Notes: a model not told the origin generated them from the sequence alone. 64,000 bases of DNA from Salinimonas lutimaris (GCF_005222225.1 NZ_CP036536.1:1636001-1700000); one strand, 5' to 3'. Counted from the first letter of the stretch, positions 9,709-19,162 are shown. A program made the numbers and translations.

Positions 9709-11796
9709 ATGCGACCACGCGTTGTTCTAACCATAATACTCAGCCTGCTTTTATGCCCATTGGCGCTGGCTGAATCCTTATCTGTATCTTCCCCCGATGG
9801 ACAAATTACGTTTACCTTCACGGATTCTCATGAATATGCCCAGTATTCTGTCACACTGAATGACCAGCAGATTATCCGGCCCAGCCGCTTAGGCTTTGCG
9901 TTTGCTGAACAGCCGTCGGTGTTCCGGCATCTTGCGTTGTCTGAAGTCAGTCGCAGTAGTCACGACAGCACCTGGCAGCAGCCCTGGGGCGAGCAGCGTC
10001 TGATTCGTAACCACTACAATGAACTGGTGGTGGCATTTACGCATAAGCAGGACAAAACCCGCACATTTGATGTGGAGGTTAAAGTATTTAACGATGGTCT
10101 TGGCTTTCGCTACCGTTTTAACCACAATCAGGCGGTGACCATTACCCGCGAAATGACAGAATTCTGGATTCCCGATTCACACACCGCAACCGCTTTCTGG
10201 ATACCGGGGCAGGGCTTTGATCGTCAGGAATATCTTTATCGTGAAACCCCGGTGAAGGATGTACTGCTGGCCAGCACGCCCATGACAATTAAAATGGCAA
10301 ACGGTACGCACCTGGCTATTCATGAAGCGGCACTGACCGATTTCGCCGGCATGAGCCTGGACTGGCAACAGCTGGGGCGGTTTGAGGTAAATCTGGCACC
10401 GCGGGCCGACGGCAGCAAAGTGAAAAAGTCCGGTAGTTTTACCACTCCCTGGCGAACGGTACAAATTGCTCCTGATGCGGTGGGTTTAATTAACTCACAT
10501 CTGACGCTAAACCTGAATGAGCCAAATCAGTTGGATGATGTAAGCTGGGTTACACCCGGGAAATACATCGGTATCTGGTGGGGCATGCATATTCAAAAGT
10601 ACACCTGGGGATCGGGCGAGCAGCACGGTGCGACCACAAAAAACACCAAGCGTTATATCGATTTTGCGGCGCAGCACGGGTTTGACGGTGTTCTGGTGGA
10701 AGGCTGGAACAAAGGCTGGGACGGTGACTGGATTCAAAATTCTGAACTATTTTCTTTTACCGAAAGTTATCCGGATTTTGATTTAAAAGCGGTAACCGAT
10801 TACGGCCGCAAAAAAGGCGTTAAGCTGGTCGGGCATCACGAAACATCCGGCGGCATTACGCATTATGAAAAACAAATGGATGCCGGTTTTGCGCTGTATC
10901 AGAAAATGGGTGTAGAGCAGATCAAAACCGGTTACGTTGCACACGGCCAAAGTCTGAAGGTCACAGATGAAAAAGGAATAGACAGACTGGAATACACTGA
11001 CAGCCAGCCAGTGGTTAATCATTTTCTGAATAATATAAAAACGGCCGCAAAATATCAGATTGCCATTAACACGCATGAGTCGGTGAAAGACACCGGCTTG
11101 CGCCGCACTTATCCAAACTGGATTTCCCGGGAAAGCGCCCGCGGACAGGAATACAACTCTGGCTGGGCTGCGCCTAATCCGCCTAATCATGTGCCGATGC
11201 TGGCCTTTACCCGAATGCTGTCGGGCCCGATGGATTTCACACCCGGCATCTTCGATCTGGACTACCCACCCATCAAGGGCGGCACCGAAGAGCATGGCCG
11301 CACGAAGTACATGCGCCCCCAAACCACTATCGCCAAACAACTGGCAGAGTATGTAGTGATTTACAGCCCCATTCAGATGGCAGCAGACTTGCCAGAAAAC
11401 TACGAAGCCAGACCCGGCCCGTTCCAGTTCATTAAGGATGTTCCCACTGACTGGGAACACAGTGTGGCCTTACAGGGTGAGGTCGGGCAGTTTGTGGTTA
11501 TCGCGCGTCAGGAAAGAGCGCACCGGCATTATAGCGGCAAAGACTGGTATCTGGGCGCTATCACCAACGAAGACAGCCGGGAAGTGACCGTGCCGCTTAA
11601 TTTTTTACCCAAAGGCGAAACCTTTGAGGCGCAGGTGTATCAGGATGGCGAGCAGGCAGACTGGCAAACAAACCCGTACGACATTGCGATTACCCGACAG
11701 CAGGTCAGCGCCGATGACACTCTTACACTTAAATTAGCCGGAGCAGGAGGCGCGGCGATAAGATTCAAACACATAGCGCAAGCCGGTAGCGAGTAA
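9709..11796 (+). CDS. GH97 alpha-glucosidase/alpha-galactosidase, secreted
   Basis: A 695-residue glycoside hydrolase of family 97. A signal peptide (about residues 1-21, LLLCPLALAE) sends it to the periplasm or outside. A beta-sandwich domain (about 25-270) precedes the catalytic (beta/alpha)8 barrel from KYIGIWWGMHIQKYTW on. Glutamates in GHHETSGG, INTHESVK and SRESARGQEYN occupy the places I expect for the inverting SusB-type alpha-glucosidases, so alpha-glucoside hydrolysis with inversion is my inference; retaining GH97 members use an Asp nucleophile instead. A C-terminal beta domain follows. No sugar transporter or regulator sits beside it: dcd is upstream and a tRNA downstream. Confidence 0.88.
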   Translation: MRPRVVLTIILSLLLCPLALAESLSVSSPDGQITFTFTDSHEYAQYSVTLNDQQIIRPSRLGFAFAEQPSVFRHLALSEVSRSSHDSTWQQPWGEQRLIRNHYNELVVAFTHKQDKTRTFDVEVKVFNDGLGFRYRFNHNQAVTITREMTEFWIPDSHTATAFWIPGQGFDRQEYLYRETPVKDVLLASTPMTIKMANGTHLAIHEAALTDFAGMSLDWQQLGRFEVNLAPRADGSKVKKSGSFTTPWRTVQIAPDAVGLINSHLTLNLNEPNQLDDVSWVTPGKYIGIWWGMHIQKYTWGSGEQHGATTKNTKRYIDFAAQHGFDGVLVEGWNKGWDGDWIQNSELFSFTESYPDFDLKAVTDYGRKKGVKLVGHHETSGGITHYEKQMDAGFALYQKMGVEQIKTGYVAHGQSLKVTDEKGIDRLEYTDSQPVVNHFLNNIKTAAKYQIAINTHESVKDTGLRRTYPNWISRESARGQEYNSGWAAPNPPNHVPMLAFTRMLSGPMDFTPGIFDLDYPPIKGGTEEHGRTKYMRPQTTIAKQLAEYVVIYSPIQMAADLPENYEARPGPFQFIKDVPTDWEHSVALQGEVGQFVVIARQERAHRHYSGKDWYLGAITNEDSREVTVPLNFLPKGETFEAQVYQDGEQADWQTNPYDIAITRQQVSADDTLTLKLAGAGGAAIRFKHIAQAGSE

Positions 11797-11938
11797 TGCT
11801 GATGATATATTAGTCGATTTAAAGGCGATATTTCAGCGTTTGGATGAAATGTCGCCAACCAGACAGCAATTCACAGAAATTATGAGGTAAACCGTTGCAT
11901 TAAGACGAAATATAAGTAAACTTGTCCGCTCTTTCGGT

Positions 11939-12015
11939 CGGTGTGTGGCGCAGCTTGGTAGCGCACTGTCATGGGGTGTCAGGGGTCGGAGGTTCAAATC
12001 CTCTCACACCGACCA
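11939..12015 (+). tRNA. tRNA-Pro, anticodon GGG
   Basis: A 77-nt cloverleaf with acceptor stem CGGTGTG/CACACCG and encoded CCA end. The D-arm has GCGC pairs, the anticodon loop is ATGGGGT with GGG at 11973-11975, and the T-arm is GGAGG-TTCAAAT-CCTCT. A T-T mismatch in the anticodon stem is also present in E. coli proL, which this closely resembles. It reads CCC/CCU codons. Confidence 0.95.
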
Positions 12016-12467
12016 ATCTCTCCTACTTTTCAATGATTTACCCCGCTCATTGATTGCTCGTAAAAAGAGCGTCCCACAATTGTCACATTATACAGTAGTA
12101 CAATTTTAATTTTCTTATCTGATCATTCATTCCTAATTTACCGTCTCTAGCTTCCAGCTCGTTGCTCCAGTATCAATCGTCAGAATTCTCCTCATCCAAA
12201 ACTAGTTAATCCTGAGCTTTACCAAACAGGAAATCACTATGACAAAGAAGACTCACATGCGTGACTTGTAAATCACGTTTATCCATCAGTTTTTGATGCT
12301 TGCTTTGACCACCTTCGGGGTGAGCCCCTTGTGTAATCCGGCAAGCCGGGAACTTGATATGGAGGAGTCACTGCATTATAGAAGCTTAATGATAGGTTTG
12401 TTTGTATTGGTACTCTGTGTTCTTCTTAGCGGGTGATAGTGCCACTTACATAGATACTGTAGTGCTA
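12016..12467. other. AT-rich intergenic region after tRNA-Pro
   Basis: About 450 bp without a convincing gene. It contains short dyads (CCGGCAAGCCGG near 12338; CTTCGGGGTGAGCCCC near 12313). A 25-codon reading frame at 12359-12436 ends in FVLVLCVLLSG followed by TGA: it looks like a lipoprotein signal peptide whose Cys codon is a stop. There is no repeat of the tRNA 3' end nearby that would mark an attachment site. Confidence 0.4.
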
Positions 12468-12501
12468 AAAAATGCCCTGCTAACAGGCAGGGCATTTTTT
12501 A
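12468..12501. terminator. Bidirectional rho-independent terminator
   Basis: A 10-bp stem, AAATGCCCTG (12471-12480) with CAGGGCATTT (12489-12498), is flanked by an A-run and a T6 run. It ends the minus-strand lipoprotein gene whose stop is at 12521. Confidence 0.8.
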
Positions 12502-12520
12502 AGTGGCACGCCATTAATAA

Positions 12521-13792
12521 TTAGATAACGCGACCACCGATATCGCGTACTTTCAGCGATACCGTGTTATACAGTGTTTTTTCAATGTCAGAGTTTATTA
12601 TCTTATATTTCACAGCAAGACCTACTTCTTTAGATAAATCGAAATGCTTTTTTTGAAATCCTCCTATAACTGTATTGTTTTTATAAATTCTATAGTTGTT
12701 AAGAGTGAACGATGTATCTATTGCATTCGGTGGAATTTCAACTCCAATTTTCTTCTCGGTTTCTATATCACCGCCAAAGTAAAATGAAACACTGTTTAGA
12801 GTAACAAATGAATCGGTTTTGTTTGCTATTTGCACACCACCAAATTTGTCTACTTTTATCTCAATATATTCATCTATCAATTCGGGTTGAGGCTGCAAGC
12901 GATATTGGTTAGCGGATTGTACAACATACTCAACATCAGCCAGTTTTGCGCGACCCTTAACTCCCCATTTTTGGTCACAGTTCTTCGTAATAATATTGAA
13001 AGAGCGATGCTTCTTACAGTTCAATTTCAATTCAGCGGTCTCAATGTTTTCATCGGCACGCTTATTCAGTGTGGCTTTTAATTCGCCCAGATTTGTCCAT
13101 TTACCAGAGTAATCAAGTGATGGGACTTGCTTTTTAATCGTAGCTGAAACATCCGGTTTGCCGTTGTAAACCCCCGAATTATCGATAAGTTTAATCCGTT
13201 TAGGTAGCGATTTTTGTATAGAATCCAACCGCTCTATTAACTTCTGGTTCGAGGTATCGATTTGTCTCTTATTTTCCTGGTAAACATTATTGGCACCAGC
13301 TATCAAGGTATTGCGATCTATTTCACCTAAAGCCTGCTTAAGAGCGTTATCGAATGCATCGTGATCAAACACTGAAGTATAGTGTGCACCAGCTCCGATA
13401 ATGCCTAATCCCCCTGTAAACAAAGCAAGTGCTGCATTACCAACAGTTGACTTCAGTACATCCCCACCATCCACTGTATAGCCGCGGAATTCGATATCAT
13501 CATTACAGATGGCGCTATTGTTGTTCATCAAGCCTTTCTCGCACTCAACCTCTTTGGTGTTAAAGTTATGTTTAAGGTTATTGAGATTGATTGATTGACC
13601 CATGTTATTAAAACTGAACGAAGTAAAATGGTATCTACCATCATCACTTTTTGACAATTTCGCATACACCGGAAGCTCAGATTGAACTATGTTAACTGTT
13701 GGCTTTTCAGGGGCGTTGGGAGTTGTTGATGAGCATGCAGATAGTGCCGCTATCGCAGCCAGCGACAAAAGTGATACTTTTCTATTTTTCAT
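12521..13792 (-). CDS. Orphan lipoprotein of unknown function
   Basis: A 423-residue protein with a lipoprotein signal and lipobox LSAC (Cys20). The mature part opens with a Ser/Thr/Pro linker, then a domain of about 100 residues. A hydrophobic Gly/Ala-rich stretch (NAALALFTGGLGIIGAGAH) looks like a membrane or glycine-zipper segment. A helical region (residues about 150-210) and a beta-rich C-terminal half with several cysteines follow. Codon use is clearly more AT-rich than in flanking genes. I recognise no family. It stands alone between a tRNA and an MFS gene, which suggests acquisition by transfer. Confidence 0.7.
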   Translation of the reverse strand: MKNRKVSLLSLAAIAALSACSSTTPNAPEKPTVNIVQSELPVYAKLSKSDDGRYHFTSFSFNNMGQSINLNNLKHNFNTKEVECEKGLMNNNSAICNDDIEFRGYTVDGGDVLKSTVGNAALALFTGGLGIIGAGAHYTSVFDHDAFDNALKQALGEIDRNTLIAGANNVYQENKRQIDTSNQKLIERLDSIQKSLPKRIKLIDNSGVYNGKPDVSATIKKQVPSLDYSGKWTNLGELKATLNKRADENIETAELKLNCKKHRSFNIITKNCDQKWGVKGRAKLADVEYVVQSANQYRLQPQPELIDEYIEIKVDKFGGVQIANKTDSFVTLNSVSFYFGGDIETEKKIGVEIPPNAIDTSFTLNNYRIYKNNTVIGGFQKKHFDLSKEVGLAVKYKIINSDIEKTLYNTVSLKVRDIGGRVI

Positions 13793-14555
13793 TATTTTAT
13801 TTTTCCTTGATGAAAGCTACAACTCTGAAATCCTTTCCGTCATAGGCTCTATTTCTCTAAAAGAAATTTTTTCTTCTCAAACATGGATATAGAAGCTGGT
13901 CGGAGCTCTTTCAGAAGCGGCGAAAGAATAATTAAATCTAGTCACTAGTTCAAGGGTTTATGGCTTGATATGGCATTGTTTGATTTTTTCAGAGCTCTCA
14001 ATTGCATCGGAATCATAAGATTTTATGCTCTTGGAACAATGCTCGTCAGGCGATGTTTGATACTAGGAATACTTTCAGAACCTCAGAGGCCGATGTATCT
14101 GAAACCGCCAGTTGTGTCAGTCAAAGAGTGGCCGACAGAACTTTTGAATATTGCAAGAGAGCCCTCTTAAAAAAGCTATACCTCAGTTCAGCATCCGGTA
14201 TCACATTATTTGAATAGCCTGTAACAGCTCTTCGTCTAGAGCAATGAATATGCAAAGTTGGATGGAGGTCACCATCTTGAATGAGTCAGTGTTAGAAGAG
14301 CTCGATAGCGTAAATGACATTGGCCTCTCATTTTGGTAAGTGGACACCTGTGCCACCTGATTGAAAAGCGAATGCAGCGCAGTAGCGAAAAAAACCACGG
14401 GCAGGAAGCCAGATAAACCGATGAAATGACCCTGCAGGGCTTTTTACGCAGACAGGAGGGTAAAACAACAAAAGCGAACCGGATATCCCATATAGCGAAA
14501 TGGATTACCGGCAGTTTGATGGTAATCTGGCAGAAAGTGTGTTTTGTAGGGATTT
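13793..14555. other. Long AT-rich intergenic region without a convincing gene
   Basis: About 760 bp between the lipoprotein and the MFS gene. Short frames exist (for example plus 13970-14170 and 14002-14217, minus 14201-14398), but they overlap one another, lack ribosome sites and have no recognisable motifs. A segment near 14337-14362 reads GTGGACACCTGTGCCACCTG, which has the look of an insertion-sequence end, but no partner was found. The region probably contains decayed sequence. Confidence 0.45.
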
Positions 14556-15785
14556 TTGCTTTTGTCTACGCGTTTTTCGACCGGATTTTACGCCTTTCTG
14601 GTGGGCCGGGGGTTGTTCAGCCTGATCGATTCCATTGTGGGAACCGCCGTTGCCTGGCACCTGTATATTACCACCCGTGATCCGTTTGACCTGGCGCTGG
14701 TGGGATTATTTATGATCGCGCCTGTGTATCTGTTTTTTGTGGTTACCGGCTGGGTGGCCGATCATGTCTCGCGAAAACGTGTGTTACAGGTTGGTGCGCT
14801 GGCGTGGCTTGTTATTCTGGCCGGGATTGCCTGGCAGATGCAGTCCGGCGAATTCAATAAGTGGATACTGCTGCTGATGCTCAGCGGGCTGGGTACAGTA
14901 AAAGCCTTTCTGTCGCCCTCATTACAGGCCATTGTACCCAACCTGGTGCCGGCTGAGCGAATCAGCGCAGCGGTGGCATTAACCGGTACGGTGTGGAATT
15001 TAGCCATGACAATGGGCCCGTTTATTGCCGGGATGCTGATTAGCTGGCTGGATTACACCTTGTACTGGGTGGCAGTGGGAATTTGCGTGCTAATTAGCGG
15101 CTGTTTTCTGTTGCTGCCGGCTATCGGGCCGGCCAATACCGGCACCCAGCGTAGTAAACGGGCATTGTGGCAGGGTTTCAGCTTTTTACAGAACAACTCG
15201 CTGGTGCTGGGCAGTTTGCTGCTGGATGTGCTGATTGTACTGGGTGGCAGTGTAGTGGCCCTGTTGCCGGTGTATGCGGCCGATATCCTTGAGGTAGGAC
15301 CGCAGGGGCTGGGGCTGATGCGGGCGATGCCGGCTATTGGCGCGGTACTGGTCGGGCTGTATTTATCCCGCTACAAAAATGACTTTGATCAGGCCGGACA
15401 TACCCTGTTCAGGGCGTTACTGATATTTGCCGTGTCTGTTCTGGGGTTTGCGCTGGCTGACTCGCTATGGCTGGCTTGCGTGTGTTTATTTGTGTATGGC
15501 GCATCAGATATGTTTAGCGTGGTTATTCGCGGCGCGGTAGTGCAGCATAATACCCCGGATGCCCTGCGCGGGCGGGTCGGCGCGCTCAATTCCCTGTTTA
15601 TCTCCACATCTAATCAGCTGGGCGATTTCAGGGCCGGCTCGGTGGCCGCTGCACTGGGACCGGTTAATGCAGCATTTATCGGGGCCTGCACTGCATTTGC
15701 TGTGGTTGGCTGGGGGTACTGGCGTTTTCCTAAGCTGGCAGCCATGACCTCGACCAATTATCAGCAGAACCGGCACTCGGCATAA
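14556..15785 (+). CDS. MFS transporter, EntS/multidrug-like
   Basis: A 409-residue major facilitator with about 12 hydrophobic segments. The loop 2-3 signature appears as GWVADHVSRKRVL. Conserved features such as VGRGLFSLIDSIVGTAVAWHLY and RGRVGALNSLFISTSNQLGDFRAG place it near the EntS-like (TMS) exporter group. The start is TTG at 14556, 5 bp after TAGGG; a second TTG at 14562 is also possible, and an in-frame TAG at 14547 rules out a longer protein. The substrate is not evident: no siderophore genes are adjacent. Confidence 0.8.
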   Translation: MLLSTRFSTGFYAFLVGRGLFSLIDSIVGTAVAWHLYITTRDPFDLALVGLFMIAPVYLFFVVTGWVADHVSRKRVLQVGALAWLVILAGIAWQMQSGEFNKWILLLMLSGLGTVKAFLSPSLQAIVPNLVPAERISAAVALTGTVWNLAMTMGPFIAGMLISWLDYTLYWVAVGICVLISGCFLLLPAIGPANTGTQRSKRALWQGFSFLQNNSLVLGSLLLDVLIVLGGSVVALLPVYAADILEVGPQGLGLMRAMPAIGAVLVGLYLSRYKNDFDQAGHTLFRALLIFAVSVLGFALADSLWLACVCLFVYGASDMFSVVIRGAVVQHNTPDALRGRVGALNSLFISTSNQLGDFRAGSVAAALGPVNAAFIGACTAFAVVGWGYWRFPKLAAMTSTNYQQNRHSA

Positions 15786-15859
15786 ACGGCTTTGATACCG
15801 GCTCTGCGACTGGGGGCTACGTCCAGTCGCAGGGCCAGCCGATACGGAATCGCTTTATG

Positions 15860-16177
15860 TTACTGGGCAATTTTTAATGTGACCACGCCCGAAATGATCA
15901 GCATTACCCCCAGATAACGGCCCAATGAGGCGGCATCACCATAAAACAGTACGCCTATTAAAAAGGTGCCCGCGGCGCCGATGCCTGTCCATACCGCGTA
16001 GGCGGTGCCCAGCGGAATACTTTTCTGGGCAGCAAACAGCAAAGTACCGCTGGTGGCCATAAAGATGATGGCGATGATCACGCCCAGAATTTTATACTGC
16101 CCTGTTTGCGCCATTTTAAGACCAACCGGCCAGCCAATTTCGGTCAGGCCAGCCATCACTAAATAAATCCATCCCAT
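15860..16177 (-). CDS. SugE/Gdx-like small multidrug resistance transporter
   Basis: A 105-residue four-helix transporter of the SMR family. It starts MGWIYLVMAGLTEIGWPVGLK, with the membrane-embedded glutamate (E14) and Trp that typify the SugE/Gdx branch. That branch exports guanidinium and some quaternary ammonium compounds, whereas EmrE-type proteins begin differently. The start ATG at 16177 is preceded by GGAGTC. It diverges from a LysR gene only 85 bp away. No guanidine riboswitch is visible upstream, so control by the LysR protein is more likely. Confidence 0.8.
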   Translation of the reverse strand: MGWIYLVMAGLTEIGWPVGLKMAQTGQYKILGVIIAIIFMATSGTLLFAAQKSIPLGTAYAVWTGIGAAGTFLIGVLFYGDAASLGRYLGVMLIISGVVTLKIAQ

Positions 16178-16196
16178 TTGTTGACTCCGGTTGTTT

Positions 16197-16213
16197 GAAT
16201 GTTGCGTGCATTC
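16197..16213. promoter_or_regulatory. Inverted repeat in the sugE-lysR intergenic region
   Basis: GAATG-N7-CATTC lies between the divergent SMR and LysR genes. The spacing and position fit a LysR-type binding site. This is an inference from symmetry and location only. Confidence 0.4.
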
Positions 16214-16262
16214 TATCTTGATATATGATGAAAGAAAGTTAGTTAATATCGAAATTTTAGAT

Positions 16263-17156
16263 ATGTTGAGTCTGGAACAGTTACACATGTTTGTGCTCTC
16301 TGCGGAGCTGGGATCCTTTTCAGCCTGTGCCAGGAAAATGGGCAAAGTTCAGTCGGCGGTCAGTCATGGCGTGAGTTCTCTGGAAATTGATCTGGGCGTG
16401 ACCCTGTTTGACCGGACAACCCGAAGCCCTACGCTGACACCGGCCGGTCATCGCTTACTGGCTGAAGCGCAGGCTGTGTTGTCTCAGTCCGGACAGATCG
16501 AGAAGATTGCCCGTTCTATTAATCTTCAGGAAGAATCATCGTTACTGGTGGCGGTAGATGACGGCCTGATGCACCCGCTGATGATCGATGTCATAAAGGA
16601 GCTGGGAGAGCGTTTTGCCCATCTGCAGCTGGATTTGCAAATGATGCCATCGACCGATATCGGTTACGCAGCAATCAGTGGAGAGCTGGATATGGGAGTG
16701 ATGTTCTCGGAGCTGGAGGTGATACGTCAGGCCGATATTAGTTATATCGGGCAGGTTGAATGTATACCGATATGTCATCCTGATTTTGCACTGGCTGCAC
16801 AAACTGTCAGCTCAACCAGTCAGTTGGTGGCTCACCGGCAAATTGCCATTCGTGGACGAATGCAGGAAGAATCATTGCAGCTGATTAGCCTGACGCCCAG
16901 AGTCTGGTGGTGTTCAAGTCATGCTCAGGCGCTGGCACTGGTTGAACAGCAGGCTGGCTGGGCGTATGTACCGGCATTTCTGGCCACGTCGCTGATAGCG
17001 CAGGGGCGCTTAACAAAAATATCGGTCGCCTTTGACCATAAAACCTGGACGGTACCGGTAGATGTGGTGTTTCCAAAAGGGCGTCTGCGGGGGCCGGCAT
17101 TCAGCTGGCTGTTTGAAAAAATCCGCGGTGTTTTTTCCGGCCCGCCGCTGGCCTGA
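16263..17156 (+). CDS. LysR-family transcriptional regulator
   Basis: A 297-residue regulator beginning MLSLEQLHMFVLSAELGSFS. The N-terminal winged helix-turn-helix (about 1-60) includes SACARKMGKVQSAVSHGVSSLE and LFDRTTRSPTLTPAGHRLL. A periplasmic-binding-protein-like effector domain fills the rest. The frame is open to 16191, but the upstream codons are not family-like, so I start at the ATG at 16263. It diverges from the SugE-like gene and probably controls it and itself. Confidence 0.88.
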   Translation: MLSLEQLHMFVLSAELGSFSACARKMGKVQSAVSHGVSSLEIDLGVTLFDRTTRSPTLTPAGHRLLAEAQAVLSQSGQIEKIARSINLQEESSLLVAVDDGLMHPLMIDVIKELGERFAHLQLDLQMMPSTDIGYAAISGELDMGVMFSELEVIRQADISYIGQVECIPICHPDFALAAQTVSSTSQLVAHRQIAIRGRMQEESLQLISLTPRVWWCSSHAQALALVEQQAGWAYVPAFLATSLIAQGRLTKISVAFDHKTWTVPVDVVFPKGRLRGPAFSWLFEKIRGVFSGPPLA

Positions 17157-17295
17157 GTCGCTTGTATTGATCCAGCGCATGTGTGCACGGGTTTAAATTA
17201 AGCATAATAACGTTAAAGGTTTTCAGTCATCGCCATTGAACCTGCTATCATTAAAGCAGGCTAACAGGCATTTATGACGTAGCAGGCAGGAGTTT

Positions 17296-17700
17296 ATGGC
17301 CGGTCAGACACAACAAACAAAGCGAATCATCACCGCTCCGTACCGGTGGATGCTGCTGTGTGGCGCCTTTATCAGCCTGGGACTGGGAATTATCGGTGCG
17401 GTGGTGCCGGGTATGCCCACCACCGTATTTGTGCTGGCTGCGGCCTGGATGGCAGCGCGCAGCTGCCCGGCGTTAGAAGCCTGGCTGGAGCGTCATCCTA
17501 CCTTTGGCCCCTTATTGTATAACTGGAATAATGGTCGCTGTGTTCCACGTAAGGCAAAATATGCTGCCTCGGCAGGCATGACGCTCTCGGTGGTGGTCAT
17601 GGTGTTGAGCAGTATGCCCGGTATGATCATTATACCTACCGTTGCCGTGATGGCCGCCACGCTAATTTGGCTGTGGATGCGACCTGAGCTTACAAGCTGA
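17296..17700 (+). CDS. DUF454 (YbaN-like) inner-membrane protein
   Basis: A 134-residue membrane protein with the family pattern LGLGIIGAVVPGMPTTVFVLAAAWMAARSCPALEAWLERHPTFGPLL. Hydrophobic helices are seen at about residues 17-50 and 87-128. The start follows GGCAGGAG. Its role is unknown across the family. It stands alone between a LysR gene and an MFS gene. Confidence 0.85.
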   Translation: MAGQTQQTKRIITAPYRWMLLCGAFISLGLGIIGAVVPGMPTTVFVLAAAWMAARSCPALEAWLERHPTFGPLLYNWNNGRCVPRKAKYAASAGMTLSVVVMVLSSMPGMIIIPTVAVMAATLIWLWMRPELTS

Positions 17701-17807
17701 ATACGCCCCCTAATCAGAACTTATATTAACAAATAAATAACATTTAGTTGTTTGTATTTTCGCCATCTGCCTAGACTGGTGTTCCTATTCTATTCAGGGA
17801 CGTTGAG

Positions 17808-19133
17808 ATGGCTCATACTCAGGCTACCGCAATACCAACTGATACACCGGACACCCACACAACGGTATCAAATGGCTACCGCAACTATGTTCTGCTGATC
17901 CTGACACTCGTTTACGCCTTCAATTTTATTGACCGCCAGATTATTGGGATTTTATCGCCGTTTATTAAAGCCGACTTGGGGCTGGATGATGCCCAGCTCG
18001 GCTGGCTGAAGGGCATTTATTTTGCGCTGTTATACACCGTGGTTGGTATTCCGATTGCCTGGCTGGCCGACCGCTACAGCCGGGTAAATATTATTGCCAT
18101 ATCCCTGACCCTGTGGAGTGGTTTTACAGCGGCATCTGGTCTGGCTTCCAACTATATGCAACTGGCCATTGCCCGCATTGGGGTAGGGATTGGTGAAGCT
18201 GGCGGTAGTCCGCCCTCGCACAGTATTATTTCGGATCTGTTTCCAAAGGAAAAGCGAGCCGGGGCGCTGGCTATTTATTCACTGGGTATTCCATTTGGGG
18301 TTATGCTGGCGTTTTTTGCCTCGGCGTTTTTCCTGCAGGGGGGCGCAGCTGACTGGCGTACAGTCATGATAAGTGTGGGCTTGCCCGGAGTGATTCTGGC
18401 TCTGTTACTCAAATTTACCGTAAAAGAGCCGGTGCGTACTCAGGCCTGCAGCGCGCCGTCTGCTGGCAACGGGCCAACAGTCACACAGTCATTAAAAGCA
18501 TTACTGCGTATTCCTACCTGGTGGGGTATGGCGCTGGGAATATCGTTTGGCTCATTTGGTAACTACGCCATCTCAACCTGGATCATCGACTATTATGTGC
18601 GGGCTTTTGCCGGGCTGGATGTGACTACTCTGCTGGTCGTATTCGGGCTGGCTAATGGTACTGCTTACGCGCTGGGCGTTTGGCTGGGTGGGGTGCTGGC
18701 AGATAAATGGGGCAAGCATAATAAACAGGCATATGCGCTTCTGCCGGCTATCATGCTGGCTATTGGAACACCGGCATTTTTCTTCTCCCTGCAAGTAGAA
18801 AACCTGTGGCTGTCGGTTGGGCTACTGACCTTTTTGTTATTTACCAGCGGCTCCTACCTGGGCCCAAGCTTTGCGATGGCGCAAACGTTGGCCCCTTCAA
18901 ATGTTCGTGCCATGTCCACGGCGCTGTTCTTTTTCGTGCTTAATATTATTGCGCTGGGCGGCGGCCCTACCATTACCGGTATTGTCAGTCAGGCCCTGGT
19001 ACCAACCATGGGTGAGGTGGCTGCATTGCGCCAGGCATTGCTGTACCTGGTTATCCCTTATGGGCTATCGATAGGAATGTTCTTGTGGACCAGCACCAAA
19101 ATAGTGGCAGACTGGGAAAAAGCAGAAGGGTAA
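17808..19133 (+). CDS. Spinster-type MFS transporter
   Basis: A 441-residue 12-helix major facilitator. The signature FNFIDRQIIGILSPFIKADLG near the first helix, GIPIAWLADRYSR, and IARIGVGIGEAGGSPPSHSI are typical of the bacterial spinster (Spns-like) group, whose animal relatives move lysolipids and sphingosine phosphate. The bacterial substrate is not known here. The stop codon lies inside the left arm of the terminator at 19131-19156. Confidence 0.85.
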   Translation: MAHTQATAIPTDTPDTHTTVSNGYRNYVLLILTLVYAFNFIDRQIIGILSPFIKADLGLDDAQLGWLKGIYFALLYTVVGIPIAWLADRYSRVNIIAISLTLWSGFTAASGLASNYMQLAIARIGVGIGEAGGSPPSHSIISDLFPKEKRAGALAIYSLGIPFGVMLAFFASAFFLQGGAADWRTVMISVGLPGVILALLLKFTVKEPVRTQACSAPSAGNGPTVTQSLKALLRIPTWWGMALGISFGSFGNYAISTWIIDYYVRAFAGLDVTTLLVVFGLANGTAYALGVWLGGVLADKWGKHNKQAYALLPAIMLAIGTPAFFFSLQVENLWLSVGLLTFLLFTSGSYLGPSFAMAQTLAPSNVRAMSTALFFFVLNIIALGGGPTITGIVSQALVPTMGEVAALRQALLYLVIPYGLSIGMFLWTSTKIVADWEKAEG

Positions 19134-19156
19134 AAGAGGGCAGACGCCCTCTTTTA
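19131..19156. terminator. Terminator shared by convergent genes
   Basis: TAAAAGAGGGC (19131-19141) and GCCCTCTTTTA (19146-19156) form an 11-bp stem with loop AGAC, and A/T runs are part of the stem. The stop codon of the spinster MFS gene forms its first three bases; it also ends the minus-strand DUF3360 gene. Confidence 0.85.
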
Positions 19157-19162
19157 CTGAGG

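Noticed and set aside
13970-14398. Short frames in the 13.8-14.5 kb gap
   Set aside because: They overlap one another on both strands, have no ribosome sites and no recognisable motifs.
11939-14555. Integrated element with attachment sites at tRNA-Pro
   Set aside because: No integrase gene and no second copy of the tRNA 3' end were found within the AT-rich patch.
16178-16262. Guanidine riboswitch before the SugE-like gene
   Set aside because: The 85-bp gap is too short and shows only a LysR-type inverted repeat; no guanidine riboswitch motif was recognised.
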